Positions 45,628 to 57,332 are shown, counted from the stretch's first letter. The stretch: DNA of 64,000 nucleotides from Pseudomonadota bacterium (GCA_021792555.1 JAJYUL010000006.1:1-64000); one strand, 5' to 3'. Translations and numbers: made by a program. Notes: a model not told the origin generated them from the sequence alone.

Positions 45628-45813
45628 GTGCAGGTGAAATGCCCGACCTGTCAGCGGCTCATCGAGTGGACGCAGGCGCCTTACCGGCCGTTCTGCAGCG
45701 AGCGCTGCCGGCTGATCGATCTGGGCGCCTGGCTCACCGAACGGCACGCCATCGCGGGCGAGGCGGCCACGCCCGAGCCCGAGCACGCGCCCGAGCATCG
45801 GCGCGAGTCCTGA
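45628..45813 (+). CDS. yacG: DNA gyrase inhibitor YacG
   Basis: [42 protein letters not shown] zinc finger; coaE-zapD-yacG order. Confidence 0.94.
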   Translation: MQVKCPTCQRLIEWTQAPYRPFCSERCRLIDLGAWLTERHAIAGEAATPEPEHAPEHRRES

Positions 45814-46218
45814 TCAGGGGAACTTGATCTTCCCGCCGCCCGGGCCCGCACCCGGACCCGGCCCGAGAGCGCCCGCACCGACCTCCGGCACGACGATGCG
45901 CGAGGCGGCCTCGCGGCGCATTTCCCGCGCCTCATCGATGGCCTGCTCGATCGCCGCCCTGACGCCTTCGGAGAACTTCGCGAGCGCCTCGGGCAGCGTG
46001 GCGCCCGGCAGCTCGAAGGACAGCGGCAGAATGCCCGCGGGCGTCAGCAGCTGCGTCTGCCCCGAGAACAGCACCGGCCGCGACGGATCCGGCGAGCCGT
46101 CCTGGGTCACGGGCGTCAGGCGGCGGATCGTGCCCGCCCGGCGGTCCGTGAAGAGCTCTTCCCGATACAGGTTGGCCGAGTCCAGCTGGACCTCTGGTAC
46201 GTCATTCGTGTCGGCCAT
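45814..46218 (-). CDS. hypothetical protein (glycine/proline-rich C-terminus)
   Basis: 134 aa ORF tightly packed between yacG and mutT; MADTNDVPEVQLDSANLYREELFTDRRAGTIRRLTPV. Confidence 0.7.
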   Translation of the reverse strand: MADTNDVPEVQLDSANLYREELFTDRRAGTIRRLTPVTQDGSPDPSRPVLFSGQTQLLTPAGILPLSFELPGATLPEALAKFSEGVRAAIEQAIDEAREMRREAASRIVVPEVGAGALGPGPGAGPGGGKIKFP

Positions 46219-46636
46219 CGGGGCCCTCGTGTGCGGTGGGTGAAGTGAGCCATTCTACCAGCGCGGCGAGGAAAGGACGGTCCGCCTCCAGAATGTCCTC
46301 GGCGGCGAGCCCGCCGGCTTCGACCCACTTCAGCGCCTGGCCCTCGAGCCCGCGCGGCTCGCCCCGGAAGCGCTCGATGAGCCACAGGGACAGCTCGACC
46401 TCGCGGTCCTCGTAGGCGTGCGTCAGGCGCATCATGGGCCGGCCGGCGAGCATCTCGACGCCGAGCTCTTCGCGGAGTTCGCGCGCGAGCGCCTCGGCCT
46501 CACTCTCTCCCGGGGCGAGCTTGCCGCCGGGGAATTCCCACCGGCCCGCCATGTGCTTGCCCGCCGGGCGCTCGGCGATCAGCACCCGCCGGTCGGCGCC
46601 GATCAGCGCCGCGGCCACCACCTGCACCGCGCGCAC
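46202..46636 (-). CDS. mutT: 8-oxo-dGTP pyrophosphatase MutT (Nudix), GTG start
   Basis: Nudix box GKLAPGESEAEALARELREELGV; adjacent to secA. Confidence 0.92.
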   Translation of the reverse strand: MRAVQVVAAALIGADRRVLIAERPAGKHMAGRWEFPGGKLAPGESEAEALARELREELGVEMLAGRPMMRLTHAYEDREVELSLWLIERFRGEPRGLEGQALKWVEAGGLAAEDILEADRPFLAALVEWLTSPTAHEGPDGRHE

Positions 46637-46646
46637 CGGGAACCGC

Positions 46647-49406
46647 TCAGCCGACGTTCGAGAGCGCGCCGTGGCAGTGTTTGTACTTCTTGCCCGAGCC
46701 GCACGGACACGGCTCGTTGCGTCCGACCTTGCGCTCCCCGCGCACGAACGGGCTGTGCGGCCCATCCGACCCCGGCAGCGCCCCGGGATGAGGCGACTCG
46801 CCGTCGAACAGCGCATCCGCCGGCTCGGCGCCGGCGAACACCGACGCCTCCGCATGCTGCGCCTGCAGCGCGCGCATCAGCCGGGCGCGCCGCTCCTCCT
46901 CCTCGCGATCGACCTCCTCCTGGGTGCGCACCTCGATCTGCATCAGGGTCGAGACGGTCTCGAACTTCACCTGATCGAGCATCGCGCTGAACATCTCGAA
47001 GGCCTCGCGCTTGTACTCGGTGCGGTAGTCCTGCTGCGCGTAGCCGCGCAGATGGATGCCCTGGCGCAGGTAGTCCATCGCCGCCAGGTGGTCGCGCCAA
47101 TGCATATCGAGCGTGCGCAGCATGACGTCCTTCTCGATATGGCGGATCAGCGCCGGCTCGAGACGGGACGCCTTGGCGTTGTACGCATCGTCCACCGTGC
47201 GCACCAGCCGCTCGCGCAGCACCGATTCCTCCATGTCCGGTTCGGCCGCGAGCCAGCCCTTCGGGTCCGCGACGACGTTGAAATCCCGGCGCACCGCCTC
47301 GGTGAGCCCATCGAGGTCCCAGTCTGCGGCCATGGCGTGCTTGGGCAGGAACTGGTCGATCAGCGTGCCGACCGCCTCGGCGAGGATGCCGTGAATGGCC
47401 GCCGAGACGTCCTCGGTGGCCATGATCTCGGTGCGCTGCTGGTAGACCACCTTGCGCTGGTCGTTGGCGACGTCATCGAACAGCAGCAGCTGCTTGCGGA
47501 TATCGAAGTTGTGCGCCTCGACCTTGCGCTGCGCCTTTTCGATCTGCTTGCTCAGCATCCCGCTTTCGATGACCTCGCCTTCCTTCATGCCGGCCATCTT
47601 CAGCAGCCGCTGCGTGCGCGTCGGGTCGCCGAAGATGCGCATCAGGTTGTCTTCCATCGACAGATAGAAGCGGCTCGAGCCCGGATCGCCCTGGCGCCCC
47701 GAGCGGCCGCGCAGCTGATTGTCGATGCGGCGCGACTCGTGCCGCTCGGTGCCGATGATGTGCAGTCCGCCGGCGGCGAGCGCCTGATCGTGGCGCACCC
47801 GCCACTCGGCGCGCGCGCTCTCGCGGACCGCCTCGTCGGCCGGATCGAGCGTGGCGAGCTCGGCATCGAGACTGCCGCCGAGCACGATGTCGGTGCCGCG
47901 GCCGGCCATGTTGGTTGCGATGGTGACCGAGCCGGGGCGGCCGGCCTGCGCCACGATGCTCGCCTCGCGCTCGTGCTGCTTGGCGTTCAGCACCTCGTGG
48001 GCGATGTCCTGCTTGGTGAGCATCTCGGAGAGGTACTCGGACGTCTCGATCGAGGTGGTGCCGACCAGCACCGGCTGCTTGCGCTCCACGCAGTCGCGGA
48101 TGTCCTCGATGATCGCCTTGAACTTGTCGGCCTGGGTCAGGTAGACGAAGTCCGGCGCGTCCTTGCGGATCATCGGCCTGTGGGTCGGTATGACCGTCAC
48201 CTCGAGCCCGTAGATCTGCAGAAACTCCGGCGCCTCGGTGTCGGCGGTGCCGGTCATGCCGGAGAGTTTCTTGTACAGGCGGAAGTAGTTCTGGAAGGTG
48301 ATCGAGGCGACCGTCTGGTTCTCCTCGCGCACCTGCACGCCCTCCTTGGCCTCCACCGCCTGATGCAGTCCGTCCGACCAGCGCCGCCCCGGCATGGTGC
48401 GGCCGGTGAACTCATCGACGATGATGACTTCGCCGCCGCGCACGATGTACTCGACGTCGCGCTTGTAGAGCGCGTGGGCGCGCAGCGCCGCGTTGAGGTG
48501 GTGCATGAGGCGGATGTTGGTCGCATCGTAGAGGCTCTCGCCCTCCTTCAGCAGGCCCGTCTCGAGCATCAGCCGCTCGACGTGCTCGTGGCCCTCCTCG
48601 GTCAGGTGCACCTGCTTGTTCTTCTCCTCCACGGAGAAATCGCCCGGGCCGTCCTCGACCTCCTGGCGGCTCAGGCGCGGCACCAGCTTGTTGATGCGCA
48701 GGTACAGCTCGGTGCTCTCCTCGGCGGGGCCGGAGATGATGAGCGGCGTGCGCGCCTCGTCGATCAGGATCGAATCGACCTCATCGACGATGGCGTAGGC
48801 GAGATTGCGCTGCACGCGCTCCTCGAGGCTGAAGGCGAGATTGTCGCGCAGGTAATCGAAGCCGAGCTCGTTGTTGGTGCCGTAGGTGATGTCGCAGGCG
48901 TAGGCGGCGCGCTTCTCCTCGGGGGTCTGGGAGTTCTTGATCACCCCGACGGTGAGGCCGAGGAAGCGGTACACCGGACCCATCCAGTCCGCGTCGCGCT
49001 GCGCCAGGTACTCGTTGACGGTCACCACGTGCACGCCCTCGCCGGGCAGGGCGTTGAGGTAGGCCGGCAGCGTCGCCACCAGGGTCTTGCCCTCGCCGGT
49101 GCGCATCTCGGCGATCTTGCCCTGGTGCAGCGCGATGCCGCCGATCAGCTGCACGTCGAAGTGGCGCATCTTGAGGGTGCGCGAGGCCGCCTCGCGGACC
49201 ACCGCGAAGGCCTCCGGCAGCAGATCGTCCAGGCTCGCCCCCTCGCGCAGCCGGGCGCGGAACTCCTCGGTCTTGGCCCGCAGCTGCTCGTCGCTGAGCT
49301 GCTTCAGCGCCGGCTCGAATCCCTTGGCGGCACGGACGTAGCGCGTATAGCCGCGCAGGAGCCGCTCATTGCGGCTGCCGAAGATGCGTTTGAGGGTATT
49401 GAGCAA
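46647..49406 (-). CDS. secA: preprotein translocase subunit SecA
   Basis: [20 protein letters not shown]; Walker [21 protein letters not shown]-terminal [20 protein letters not shown]. Confidence 0.98.
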   Translation of the reverse strand: MLNTLKRIFGSRNERLLRGYTRYVRAAKGFEPALKQLSDEQLRAKTEEFRARLREGASLDDLLPEAFAVVREAASRTLKMRHFDVQLIGGIALHQGKIAEMRTGEGKTLVATLPAYLNALPGEGVHVVTVNEYLAQRDADWMGPVYRFLGLTVGVIKNSQTPEEKRAAYACDITYGTNNELGFDYLRDNLAFSLEERVQRNLAYAIVDEVDSILIDEARTPLIISGPAEESTELYLRINKLVPRLSRQEVEDGPGDFSVEEKNKQVHLTEEGHEHVERLMLETGLLKEGESLYDATNIRLMHHLNAALRAHALYKRDVEYIVRGGEVIIVDEFTGRTMPGRRWSDGLHQAVEAKEGVQVREENQTVASITFQNYFRLYKKLSGMTGTADTEAPEFLQIYGLEVTVIPTHRPMIRKDAPDFVYLTQADKFKAIIEDIRDCVERKQPVLVGTTSIETSEYLSEMLTKQDIAHEVLNAKQHEREASIVAQAGRPGSVTIATNMAGRGTDIVLGGSLDAELATLDPADEAVRESARAEWRVRHDQALAAGGLHIIGTERHESRRIDNQLRGRSGRQGDPGSSRFYLSMEDNLMRIFGDPTRTQRLLKMAGMKEGEVIESGMLSKQIEKAQRKVEAHNFDIRKQLLLFDDVANDQRKVVYQQRTEIMATEDVSAAIHGILAEAVGTLIDQFLPKHAMAADWDLDGLTEAVRRDFNVVADPKGWLAAEPDMEESVLRERLVRTVDDAYNAKASRLEPALIRHIEKDVMLRTLDMHWRDHLAAMDYLRQGIHLRGYAQQDYRTEYKREAFEMFSAMLDQVKFETVSTLMQIEVRTQEEVDREEEERRARLMRALQAQHAEASVFAGAEPADALFDGESPHPGALPGSDGPHSPFVRGERKVGRNEPCPCGSGKKYKHCHGALSNVG

Positions 49407-49576
49407 CTTGAGGATCCTGATTCACTAATTCGGTGCGCCGGCGCCCCGGCGGGGCCCCTGTGCGGAACCGGTTATTCTACGCAAACGGGCCCTCGCCTCC
49501 TAATGGGTGGCCCTGGCGGCAAATCAAGCGTCGGCGGGGCCCGGGGCAGGCCGGGAGGGCACGGGAGCGCGGGCCG

Positions 49577-50653
49577 CTAGTGGCCCTTGATGACCTGCGC
49601 CAGGGTCATGGTGCCCCGGCCGATGAAGCGGGCCGGGTTGATGGGGTGATCGTACTTGAGCACTTCGAAATGCACGTGCGGGCCGGTCGACCAGCCGGTG
49701 TCGCCCACCAGCGCGATCACGGCGCCGCGCTTGACGGTCTCGCCCACGTGCACCAGAAGCTTCTCGGCGTGCGCGTACAGGGTCGAGTAGCCCTCCCCGT
49801 CCTTGATCTGCACCATATTGCCGAACCCCTCCATCGGCCCGGCCCAGGTCACCACACCCGCGGCAACCGCGTGAATGGGCGTGCCGATCGGGGCGGCGAA
49901 ATCGATCCCCTCGTGGAACCCCGGCTTGCCGGTGAAGGGGTCAATCCGGGGCCCGAACGGCGAGGAGATCCAGCCGACCTGGACCGGACGGCCCTCGGGA
50001 TAGATCTCCTGGTGCAGCTTGCGCGAGAGGATCAGGTTCTCGAGCGCCGAGAGCTGCGAGGCGCGCAGCGTGACCTCCCCCTGCAGGTGGCCGATCATCT
50101 TCGCCAGGCTGGGCATGCCCGCCCCGCCGCCGGGCAGGGCGGCTTCCGGCCCGCCGATCGGCGGATCGTGACGAAAATCAAATGCATCGCCGGTCAGGCC
50201 GGCCATCTTGGTCAGGCGCTGCCCGAGGGCATCCAGGCGGATCATGTGCGCCTGCAGGTCCCCGACCTGGATGGCCAGGGCCTCGGCCCGCGCCTGCATC
50301 TGCGTACGCAGATCGGCAATCTGCTCGCGCTGCGCGGCGAGGACATCCATCCAGTGGGCGGTCTGCACCAGCGCCACATCGCCGCTGCTGCCCCGGCCGA
50401 GCGACAGGCCGACGGCGAACGCCCCGCCGAGCACGGCGAGCAGCGCTGCGGCCGCGGCGCCGACGATCAGCGGATGACGCAGATTCAGATCGAGCAGGCG
50501 GGAGCGGCCGTCGCGGGCGAACACCACGACGCTGATACCGGGGCTGCCCGAGCGCAGCGTCAGGCCGCGCAGCGGGTTGAAGCGCCCGAGCCACGCGCGG
50601 GTGCGCGCCAGAGCAGAGCGGACCGGCCGCCCGTGTTCAGCCGCATCGTTCAT
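49577..50653 (-). CDS. M23 family metallopeptidase
   Basis: ISSPFGPRIDPFTGKPGFHEGIDFAAPIGTPIHAVAAGVV; STGPHVHFEVLKYDHPINPARFI. Confidence 0.93.
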   Translation of the reverse strand: MNDAAEHGRPVRSALARTRAWLGRFNPLRGLTLRSGSPGISVVVFARDGRSRLLDLNLRHPLIVGAAAAALLAVLGGAFAVGLSLGRGSSGDVALVQTAHWMDVLAAQREQIADLRTQMQARAEALAIQVGDLQAHMIRLDALGQRLTKMAGLTGDAFDFRHDPPIGGPEAALPGGGAGMPSLAKMIGHLQGEVTLRASQLSALENLILSRKLHQEIYPEGRPVQVGWISSPFGPRIDPFTGKPGFHEGIDFAAPIGTPIHAVAAGVVTWAGPMEGFGNMVQIKDGEGYSTLYAHAEKLLVHVGETVKRGAVIALVGDTGWSTGPHVHFEVLKYDHPINPARFIGRGTMTLAQVIKGH

Positions 50654-50730
50654 TGCTCGCCCCCGCTATCATACCGTCACTTGTAAAATCGCCTGTCAGC
50701 CGGGCTTTCATCGTGACCCGGCGCGCGACT

Positions 50731-51084
50731 ATGCCGAAAATCCCCCAGACGCACAAGCGAGGCGGACGCACCGCCGTCACAAAACCGGGCGCGCCGCGCG
50801 CCATCGGCGAGCTGCTCGCGCGCGGCGCACCTGTTTTGTCGCAGATCCGCGACCAGTCGGCCCGCCAGACATTCTGGCGAAGTTGGTTGTCAGAACATCT
50901 GGGGGAGGAGCTCGACGCGCACGTGACCGGCGCGGTCGAGCGCGACGGCACCCTGACGCTGTTCGCCGCCTCGGCCGCGTGGGCGGCGCGTCTGCGCTAT
51001 ACGCTGAGTGATCTGCAGCCGCTCGTGCAGAAGGCCGAGCCGCGTGTGCACGCGCTCACCGTGCGCGTCATGCCGCGGCGCTGA
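50731..51084 (+). CDS. dciA: DUF721 / DciA-like protein
   Basis: LLARGAPVLSQIRDQSARQTFWRSWLSEHLGEELDAHVTGAVERDGTLTLFAASAAWAARLRY; location between secA and lpxC. Confidence 0.8.
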   Translation: MPKIPQTHKRGGRTAVTKPGAPRAIGELLARGAPVLSQIRDQSARQTFWRSWLSEHLGEELDAHVTGAVERDGTLTLFAASAAWAARLRYTLSDLQPLVQKAEPRVHALTVRVMPRR

Positions 51085-51090
51085 GTGTGC

Positions 51091-52008
51091 TCAGCCGCCG
51101 CCGAGCGCCGGCGCCTCGATGTAGGAAATCGGCGCCTCGTCGTACGACTCGAAGGCGACCTCTTCCCACGCCGTGCGGTCCGCGAGCAGCGCCCGCAGCA
51201 GCTTGTTGTTGAGCGCGTGGCCGGACTTGTAGCCGCTGAACTCGCCGATCAGGCCGTGTCCGAGCAGATACAGATCGCCGATCGCATCGAGAATCTTGTG
51301 CTTGACGAACTCGTCCTCGTAGCGCAGGCCGTCTTCATTCAACACGCGGAAATCATCGAGCACGATCGCGTTGTCGAGATTGCCGCCGAGGGCGAGGTTG
51401 TGCTCGCGCAGCGTCTCGAGGTCGCGCAGAAAGCCGAAGGTGCGCGCGCGGCTGACTTCCTTCAGGAAGGAGGTCGTGGAGAAGTCCATCGAGGCCCGCT
51501 GCGCGCGCCGCTTGAACAGCGGATGATTGAATTCGATCTCGAAGTTGACCTTGAAGCCGTCGAACGGGCTGAACTCCGCCCATTTGTCCCCGTCGGTCAC
51601 CCGCAGCCGCTTGGTGATGCGGATGAAGCGCTTCGCCTCGCACAGCTCCTCGATGCCCGCGGACTGCAGCAGGAACACGAACGGGCCCGCGCTGCCGTCC
51701 ATGATCGGCACCTCGGGCGCCGACAGCTCCACCACCGCATTGTCGATGCCGAGCCCGGCGAACGCCGACAGCAGGTGCTCGACGGTCGACACGCGCGCCG
51801 CGCCCTTGCACAGCGTCGTGCCGAGCATGGTGTCGCCCACGTTCTCGGCGTGGGCGCGCACTTCAGCCGGGGCCGGCAGATCGGTGCGCCGAAAGACGAT
51901 ACCGGAATTGGCCGGCCCCGGACGCAGGGTCATCAGCACCTTCTTGCCGGTGTGCAGACCCACGCCGGTAGCGCGAATCGAATTCTTCAGCGTCCGTTGT
52001 CCAAGCAT
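51091..52008 (-). CDS. lpxC: UDP-3-O-acyl-N-acetylglucosamine deacetylase
   Basis: [93 protein letters not shown]. Confidence 0.98.
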   Translation of the reverse strand: MLGQRTLKNSIRATGVGLHTGKKVLMTLRPGPANSGIVFRRTDLPAPAEVRAHAENVGDTMLGTTLCKGAARVSTVEHLLSAFAGLGIDNAVVELSAPEVPIMDGSAGPFVFLLQSAGIEELCEAKRFIRITKRLRVTDGDKWAEFSPFDGFKVNFEIEFNHPLFKRRAQRASMDFSTTSFLKEVSRARTFGFLRDLETLREHNLALGGNLDNAIVLDDFRVLNEDGLRYEDEFVKHKILDAIGDLYLLGHGLIGEFSGYKSGHALNNKLLRALLADRTAWEEVAFESYDEAPISYIEAPALGGG

Positions 52009-52132
52009 GAGTCTTTTTCTGTGGTTCGCGCAGATCCGGTCCACCCAAAGAGGGGCCGTCCCGGGCGGGTAATGGCGCGCTACCGTACCATAGCCGCACC
52101 ATTTACTCCATGTCGCGCAACGGCGCCAGCGA

Positions 52133-52170
52133 CCCATCCCCCGGGGCGCCATCAGACCCCGGGGGATGGG
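52133..52170 (-). terminator. 14-bp perfect hairpin between ftsZ and lpxC (terminator or attenuator-like)
   Basis: cccatcccccgggg (52133-52146) pairs perfectly with ccccgggggatggg (52157-52170), 10-nt loop; no clear T-tract on the ftsZ strand. Confidence 0.6.
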
Positions 52171-52182
52171 CTTTGCCGCGGC

Positions 52183-53385
52183 TCAGTCGGCCTGGCGGCG
52201 CAGGAACGCCGGGATGTCGAGCAGGTCATCCGACGGGATGTCCTGCCGCAGCCCGTCGCCCACCGCGCGCTGGCGCTGCACGGTCGGCCGGTCGAGCTTG
52301 GCGTAGTCGCTGCTCGAGGGCGCGTTGCGCCGCACCACCCGCATCGGCGGCTCGGCGCGCGTCTCGCGCGGCGCAACCGCCTCGCGCAGGCCGGCCCCGA
52401 TCGTCGGCCGGGCGCCCGCGGCGGCGGCCGGCCGGCCAAGCCCGGTGGCGACCACGGTCACGCGCACCTGGTTGGTGAGCTCCGGGTCGATCACCGTGCC
52501 GACCACCACCGTGGCGTCCTCGGAGGCGAACTCCTTGACGATCTGGCCGACCTCCTGGAATTCCCCGATGGACAGGTCCATGCCCGCGGTGACGTTGACC
52601 AGGATGCCGTGCGCGCCGGCGAGGTTGATGTCCTCGAGCAGCGGGGAGGACACCGCCGCCTCGGCCGCTGAGCGGGCGCGCCCCTCGCCGCTCGCCGTGC
52701 CGGTGCCCATCATGGCCATGCCGGTCTCCGACATCACGGTGCGCACGTCGGCGAAGTCGACGTTGATCAGGCCCGGACGGGTGATCAGCTCGGCGATGCC
52801 CTGCACGGCGCCCTGCAGCACCTGATTGGCCGACTTGAACGCATCGAGGAGCGTGGTCTGCGCCCCGAGCACGGTGAGCAGCTTCTGGTTGGGAATGGTG
52901 ATGAGCGAGTCGCAGTACTTGCCGAGCTCGGCGATGCCGTGATCGGCGACGTGCGAGCGCTTGCCGCCTTCCATCTCGAACGGCCGCGTGACCACCGCGA
53001 CGGTGAGGATGCCGAGCTCCTTGGCGACCTGGGCCACCACCGGCGCGCCGCCCGTGCCGGTGCCGCCGCCCATACCCGCGGTGATGAACAGCATGTCGCA
53101 GCCCTTGATGAGCTCGACGATGCGGTCGCGGTCCTCCATGGCGGCCTGGCGGCCGACCTCCGGATCGGCGCCGGCGCCGAGGCCCTTGGTGATGTTGCTG
53201 CCGATCTGCAGCGCGGTCTTGACCTTCGCGTGCTTCAACGCCTGGGCATCGGTGTTGACGCACATGAACTCCACGCCTTCGATCCCGGTCGTCAGCATGT
53301 GGGCGACGGCGTTGCCGCCTCCACCGCCGACGCCGATGACCTTGATCACGGCGCTCTGGTTGTAGGCATCCATTAATTCAAACAT
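52183..53385 (-). CDS. ftsZ: cell division protein FtsZ
   Basis: AVIKVIGVGGGGGNAVAHML; GMGGGTGTGGAPVVA tubulin signature. Confidence 0.98.
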   Translation of the reverse strand: MFELMDAYNQSAVIKVIGVGGGGGNAVAHMLTTGIEGVEFMCVNTDAQALKHAKVKTALQIGSNITKGLGAGADPEVGRQAAMEDRDRIVELIKGCDMLFITAGMGGGTGTGGAPVVAQVAKELGILTVAVVTRPFEMEGGKRSHVADHGIAELGKYCDSLITIPNQKLLTVLGAQTTLLDAFKSANQVLQGAVQGIAELITRPGLINVDFADVRTVMSETGMAMMGTGTASGEGRARSAAEAAVSSPLLEDINLAGAHGILVNVTAGMDLSIGEFQEVGQIVKEFASEDATVVVGTVIDPELTNQVRVTVVATGLGRPAAAAGARPTIGAGLREAVAPRETRAEPPMRVVRRNAPSSSDYAKLDRPTVQRQRAVGDGLRQDIPSDDLLDIPAFLRRQAD

Positions 53386-53430
53386 TGCGCGCTCCTCGAT
53401 GATGGCTAAGTTGGATGAAACGAGTCACGA

Positions 53431-54666
53431 TCAGAAATTCCCCTGGAACCACGCCCGCATGCGATCGAGCGAGCTCTTGGCATTGCTGCCGAGCGATCGC
53501 CCGCGGCGCGCGGGCAGAATGTTGTCGCGGGCGTAGTGCAGCAGGCCGACGCCAGTGGCGAACACCGGGTTGCGCACCACGTCGGTGAGCCCCTGCACCT
53601 GCTGCGGCAGGCCGAGCCGCACCGGCACGTGGAAGACCTCCTCGGCGAGCTCGATGGCCCCCTCCATGCGCGCGCTGCCGCCGGTGAGCACCACGCCCGC
53701 GACGATGATTTCCTCGAAGCCGCTCCTGCGCAGCTCCTCGCGCACCAGGCCGAACAGCTCCTCGTAGCGCGGCTCGACGATCTCGGCGAGCGTCTGGCGG
53801 GCGAGCCGCCGCGCCGGCCGCTCCCCGACGCTCGGCACCTCGATGCTCTCGTCGGGATTGGCGAGCTGCGAGAGCGCGCACGCGTAGCGGATCTTGATGT
53901 CCTCGGCGTGCTGCGTCGGGGTGCGCATGGAGACCGCGATGTCGTTGGTCACCTGGTCGCCGGCAATGGGGATGACCGCGGTGTGCCGGATCGCCCCCTG
54001 GGCGAACACGGCGATGTCGGTGGTGCCGCCGCCGATGTCCACCATGCACACGCCGAGCTCCTTCTCGTCGTCGGTGAGCACCGCGAAGCTCGAGGCCAGC
54101 TGCTCGAGCACCACGTCCTCGACCTCGAGGCCGCAGCGCTTGATGCACTTCTCGATGTTCTGCGCCGCGCTGTCGGCGCCGGTGACGATGTGCACCTTCG
54201 CTTCGAGCCGCACGCCGGACATGCCGATCGGATCGCGGATGCCCTCCTGACCGTCGACCACGAACTCCTGCGGCAGCACGTGCAGGATCTTCTGGTCGGC
54301 CGGTATGGCGAGCGCGCGCGCCGCGTCGATCACGTGCTCGACGTCCCCGTGCGTGACCTCGCGGTCGCGGATGGCTACGACGCCGTGGGAGTTGAGGCTG
54401 CGCACGTGGCTGCCGGCGATGCCGGCGAACACCGAGTGGATCTCGCAGCCGGCCATCAGCTCGGCCTCCTCCACCGCGCGCTGGATCGACTGCACGGTCG
54501 ATTCGATGTTGACCACCACGCCTTTCTTCAGGCCGCGCGAGGGCTGCGTGCCGATGCCCAGCACCTCGATGGCTCCGTCCGCGCCGACCTCCCCCACCAG
54601 GGCTAGGACCTTGGACGTGCCGATGTCGAGACCGACGATGAGGTCCCGTTCGGATCGCTTACGCAT
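53431..54666 (-). CDS. ftsA: cell division protein FtsA
   Basis: LIVGLDIGTSKVLALVGEV; VCMVDIGGGTTDIAVF; GVVLTGGSARMEGAIELAEEVF. Confidence 0.97.
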   Translation of the reverse strand: MRKRSERDLIVGLDIGTSKVLALVGEVGADGAIEVLGIGTQPSRGLKKGVVVNIESTVQSIQRAVEEAELMAGCEIHSVFAGIAGSHVRSLNSHGVVAIRDREVTHGDVEHVIDAARALAIPADQKILHVLPQEFVVDGQEGIRDPIGMSGVRLEAKVHIVTGADSAAQNIEKCIKRCGLEVEDVVLEQLASSFAVLTDDEKELGVCMVDIGGGTTDIAVFAQGAIRHTAVIPIAGDQVTNDIAVSMRTPTQHAEDIKIRYACALSQLANPDESIEVPSVGERPARRLARQTLAEIVEPRYEELFGLVREELRRSGFEEIIVAGVVLTGGSARMEGAIELAEEVFHVPVRLGLPQQVQGLTDVVRNPVFATGVGLLHYARDNILPARRGRSLGSNAKSSLDRMRAWFQGNF

Positions 54667-55444
54667 CGCGGCCTCCTGCGCCGGTGAGCCCCGCGGGCGC
54701 GAGGCCCCGCGGCGCGCCCGTGCGCCAACCAATTGCAAAACCGTTCATGTAACGCATATCGATGTAGGAAATGTCCCCGGCGCGGCGCTTGACGATCGCG
54801 AGCGCCACATTGACGAATTTCTCGAACCGCGCGGCGAGCTGTGATCGTCCGAGCCTGACGGTGATCCCGTCGTTGAGCGTGAACTGCCAGGTGCCGCGCG
54901 CATCGAGCGTGAGCGAGGCGATCGAGAAGCCCTCCGGCTCGAGCTGCCCGCTCATGCGCAGGTAGCGGCGCGTCACCTGCCGCGAAGTGCCGTGCGGCCC
55001 CGAGAGGCTCGGCAGTCCCGGCGGGACGCTGGCCGGGCCCCTGAGGAACACCTGCCCGGCGCGATTGACCAGCCCGTGCCCGTTCCAGCCGGCGAGGGCG
55101 ACCTGCTCGTGCACGCGCACGGCGAGCTCGTCGGGCCAGACCCGGCTGACGCTCGAGCGCGCCACCCAGGGCAGCGCATCCACGGCCGCGCGCACCCGCG
55201 CGAGGCTCACCGTCAGAATCCCCGAGCCTTCGGCCTCGGCGGCCACCGCCCGCTCGACGGCGGGCGGCGTCACGTGCTCGAAGCTTCCGCTCACGCGTAC
55301 GTCGCGGATGGGGCGGTTGAGCGCCCACAGCGCGAGCCACAGCACCGCGACGGCGCCGGCTGCCGCGAGCAGCCGGCGCAGCAGCCCGGGTCGGCGCGCT
55401 GCGCCCTGTGCGGCTGGACGTCGTCTGGTGCGGCGTTTGAACAT
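54659..55444 (-). CDS. ftsQ: cell division protein FtsQ
   Basis: RPIRDVRVSGSFEHVTPPAVERAV POTRA; VDALPWVARSSVSRVWPDELAVRVHEQVALAGW. Confidence 0.94.
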   Translation of the reverse strand: MFKRRTRRRPAAQGAARRPGLLRRLLAAAGAVAVLWLALWALNRPIRDVRVSGSFEHVTPPAVERAVAAEAEGSGILTVSLARVRAAVDALPWVARSSVSRVWPDELAVRVHEQVALAGWNGHGLVNRAGQVFLRGPASVPPGLPSLSGPHGTSRQVTRRYLRMSGQLEPEGFSIASLTLDARGTWQFTLNDGITVRLGRSQLAARFEKFVNVALAIVKRRAGDISYIDMRYMNGFAIGWRTGAPRGLAPAGLTGAGGRDA

Positions 55445-55446
55445 GG

Positions 55447-56436
55447 TCAGCTCACCCCGCCCCGGCCGGTCTCGGCCGCCCGCCGCACGAAGCTCGTCTC
55501 GAGGACCCGCCAGACGAGCTCATCGAAATCGATGCCGGCGGCGCGCGCGGCCATCGGGACCAGCGAGTGCCCGGTCATGCCCGGCACGGTGTTGACCTCG
55601 AGCAGCAGCGGCCGGCCGGCCGCATCCATCATGAAGTCCGCCCGGCCCCAGCCCTCTGCGCCCACGGCCTCGAACGCGGCCCGCGCGAGGCTGCCGAGGT
55701 GGCGTTCGGCCGGATCCGACAGGCCCGAGGGGCACAGGTAGCGCGTGTCGTCGCGGTTGTATTTCGCCTCGTAGTCGTAGAAGGCCCGCGGCGTCTCGAT
55801 GCGGATCGAGGGCAGCGCCACGCCCTGCAGCAGCGCCACGGTGTACTCGCCGCCGCTGATCCACGTCTCGGCGAACACGCTGCGCTCGAGGGCGCGCGCG
55901 GCCGCGTAGGCGGCCGGCAGGTCCGCGGCGCGCTCCACTTTGCTCATGCCGACGCTCGAGCCCTGCGTGGCGGGCTTGACGATGAGCGGCAGGCCGAGCC
56001 GCTCGAGCGCGAGCTCGAAGTCCTGCGGGCCGGCGAGCTCGAGCGAGGCCGGCGTCGGCACGCCGATCGCATGGGCGAGGCGCTTGGTGCGCAGCTTGTC
56101 CATGCCGATCGCCGAACCCATGACGCCGCTGCCGGTGTACGGCACCCCTAGATACTCGAGCGCGCCCTGCAGCGTGCCATCCTCGCCGCCCGGGCCATGC
56201 AGGGCGATCCACACGCGATCGAAGCGCCCGTGGAGGAGCTCGACCAGCGGGCGCTCGCGCGGATCGAACGCCTCGGCCGCCACGCCCCGCCGCTTGAGCG
56301 CTTCGAGCACCGCGGCGCCCGAGAGCAGCGAAACCTCCCGCTCGCTCGAGTCGCCGCCGGCGAGCACCGCGACGCGGCCGAACTCCCCGCTCGCGCTCGC
56401 GCGATGCATCCAGGCCGGATCGTGCTGCAGCCGCAT
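55447..56436 (-). CDS. ddlB: D-alanine--D-alanine ligase
   Basis: [75 protein letters not shown]. Confidence 0.97.
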   Translation of the reverse strand: MRLQHDPAWMHRASASGEFGRVAVLAGGDSSEREVSLLSGAAVLEALKRRGVAAEAFDPRERPLVELLHGRFDRVWIALHGPGGEDGTLQGALEYLGVPYTGSGVMGSAIGMDKLRTKRLAHAIGVPTPASLELAGPQDFELALERLGLPLIVKPATQGSSVGMSKVERAADLPAAYAAARALERSVFAETWISGGEYTVALLQGVALPSIRIETPRAFYDYEAKYNRDDTRYLCPSGLSDPAERHLGSLARAAFEAVGAEGWGRADFMMDAAGRPLLLEVNTVPGMTGHSLVPMAARAAGIDFDELVWRVLETSFVRRAAETGRGGVS

Positions 56437-57332
56437 CAGCGCGCCTCTCCCACGATGCGCACCTCGGTCGTGAGGGTGACGCCGTGCTGGCGCGCGACCG
56501 TCTCCTGCACCTTGCGGATCAGCGACTCGATGTCCCCGGCGCTCGCAGCGCCGTTGTTGAGGATGAAGTTGGCGTGTTTTTCCGACACCGAGGCTCCGCC
56601 GACGGCGAGCCCCTTCAGGCCGCTCGCCTCGATCAGGCGCGCGGCGTGATCGCCGGGCGGGTTGGTGAACACCGAGCCGCAGCTCCACGCGCCGATCGGC
56701 TGCGTCGCACGGCGCCGCTCGAGCAGCTCGCGCACCTCGTTGGCGTGCGCGGCCGGACGCTTCTCGAAGCGCAGCGTCGCCCCGAGGAACCATTCCCCGG
56801 CCGCGGGCGGCTCGACGTGCCGATAGCCCACGCGGTACTCGTCGGCCGTGCGCTTGTGCTCGCGGCCGCGCCGGTCGATCGTGTCGAGCTCGAGCACGTG
56901 CTGCCAGGTCTCCCCGCCGAACGCGCCGGCGTTCATGGCGAGCGCTCCGCCGAGGGTGCCCGGGATGCCGGCGAAGAACTCCGCGGGGCCGAGCCCCCAG
57001 CGGATGCACTGGCGCGCGATGCGCGCGCAGGCGACGCCGCTCTCGCCGTACACCGTCGTCTCGCTGATGCGCTCGAGGCGCTCGAACGCACCGTGCGTGC
57101 ACACCACGACTCCCCTCAGGCCGCCGTCGCGCACCAGCAGGTTGCTGCCGAGGCCCACCCAGAACACCGGCACCTCGGGCGGCAGATTGCGCAGGAAGGC
57201 GGCGAGGTCCGCGCGGTTCTCGGGGCTGAAGAAGATGTCCGCCGGGCCGCCGACGTGCCAGGAGGTATGCCGGCTCATCGGCTCATCGCGGCGGATGCGG
57301 GACAGGAACTGCGGGGCGAGCGCGAGTGTCAT
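56436..57332 (-). CDS. murB: UDP-N-acetylenolpyruvoylglucosamine reductase
   Basis: [75 protein letters not shown]. Confidence 0.96.
   Translation of the reverse strand: MTLALAPQFLSRIRRDEPMSRHTSWHVGGPADIFFSPENRADLAAFLRNLPPEVPVFWVGLGSNLLVRDGGLRGVVVCTHGAFERLERISETTVYGESGVACARIARQCIRWGLGPAEFFAGIPGTLGGALAMNAGAFGGETWQHVLELDTIDRRGREHKRTADEYRVGYRHVEPPAAGEWFLGATLRFEKRPAAHANEVRELLERRRATQPIGAWSCGSVFTNPPGDHAARLIEASGLKGLAVGGASVSEKHANFILNNGAASAGDIESLIRKVQETVARQHGVTLTTEVRIVGEAR

Noticed and set aside
45811-45816. Back-to-back convergent stop codons of yacG and the hypothetical gene in a TGATCA palindrome
   Set aside because: Simple consequence of tight convergent packing; no functional signal evident.
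46434-49580. 1048-aa plus-strand ORF antisense to secA
   Set aside because: Longest ORF in the track, but an antisense shadow of canonical SecA; no protein-like motif pattern.
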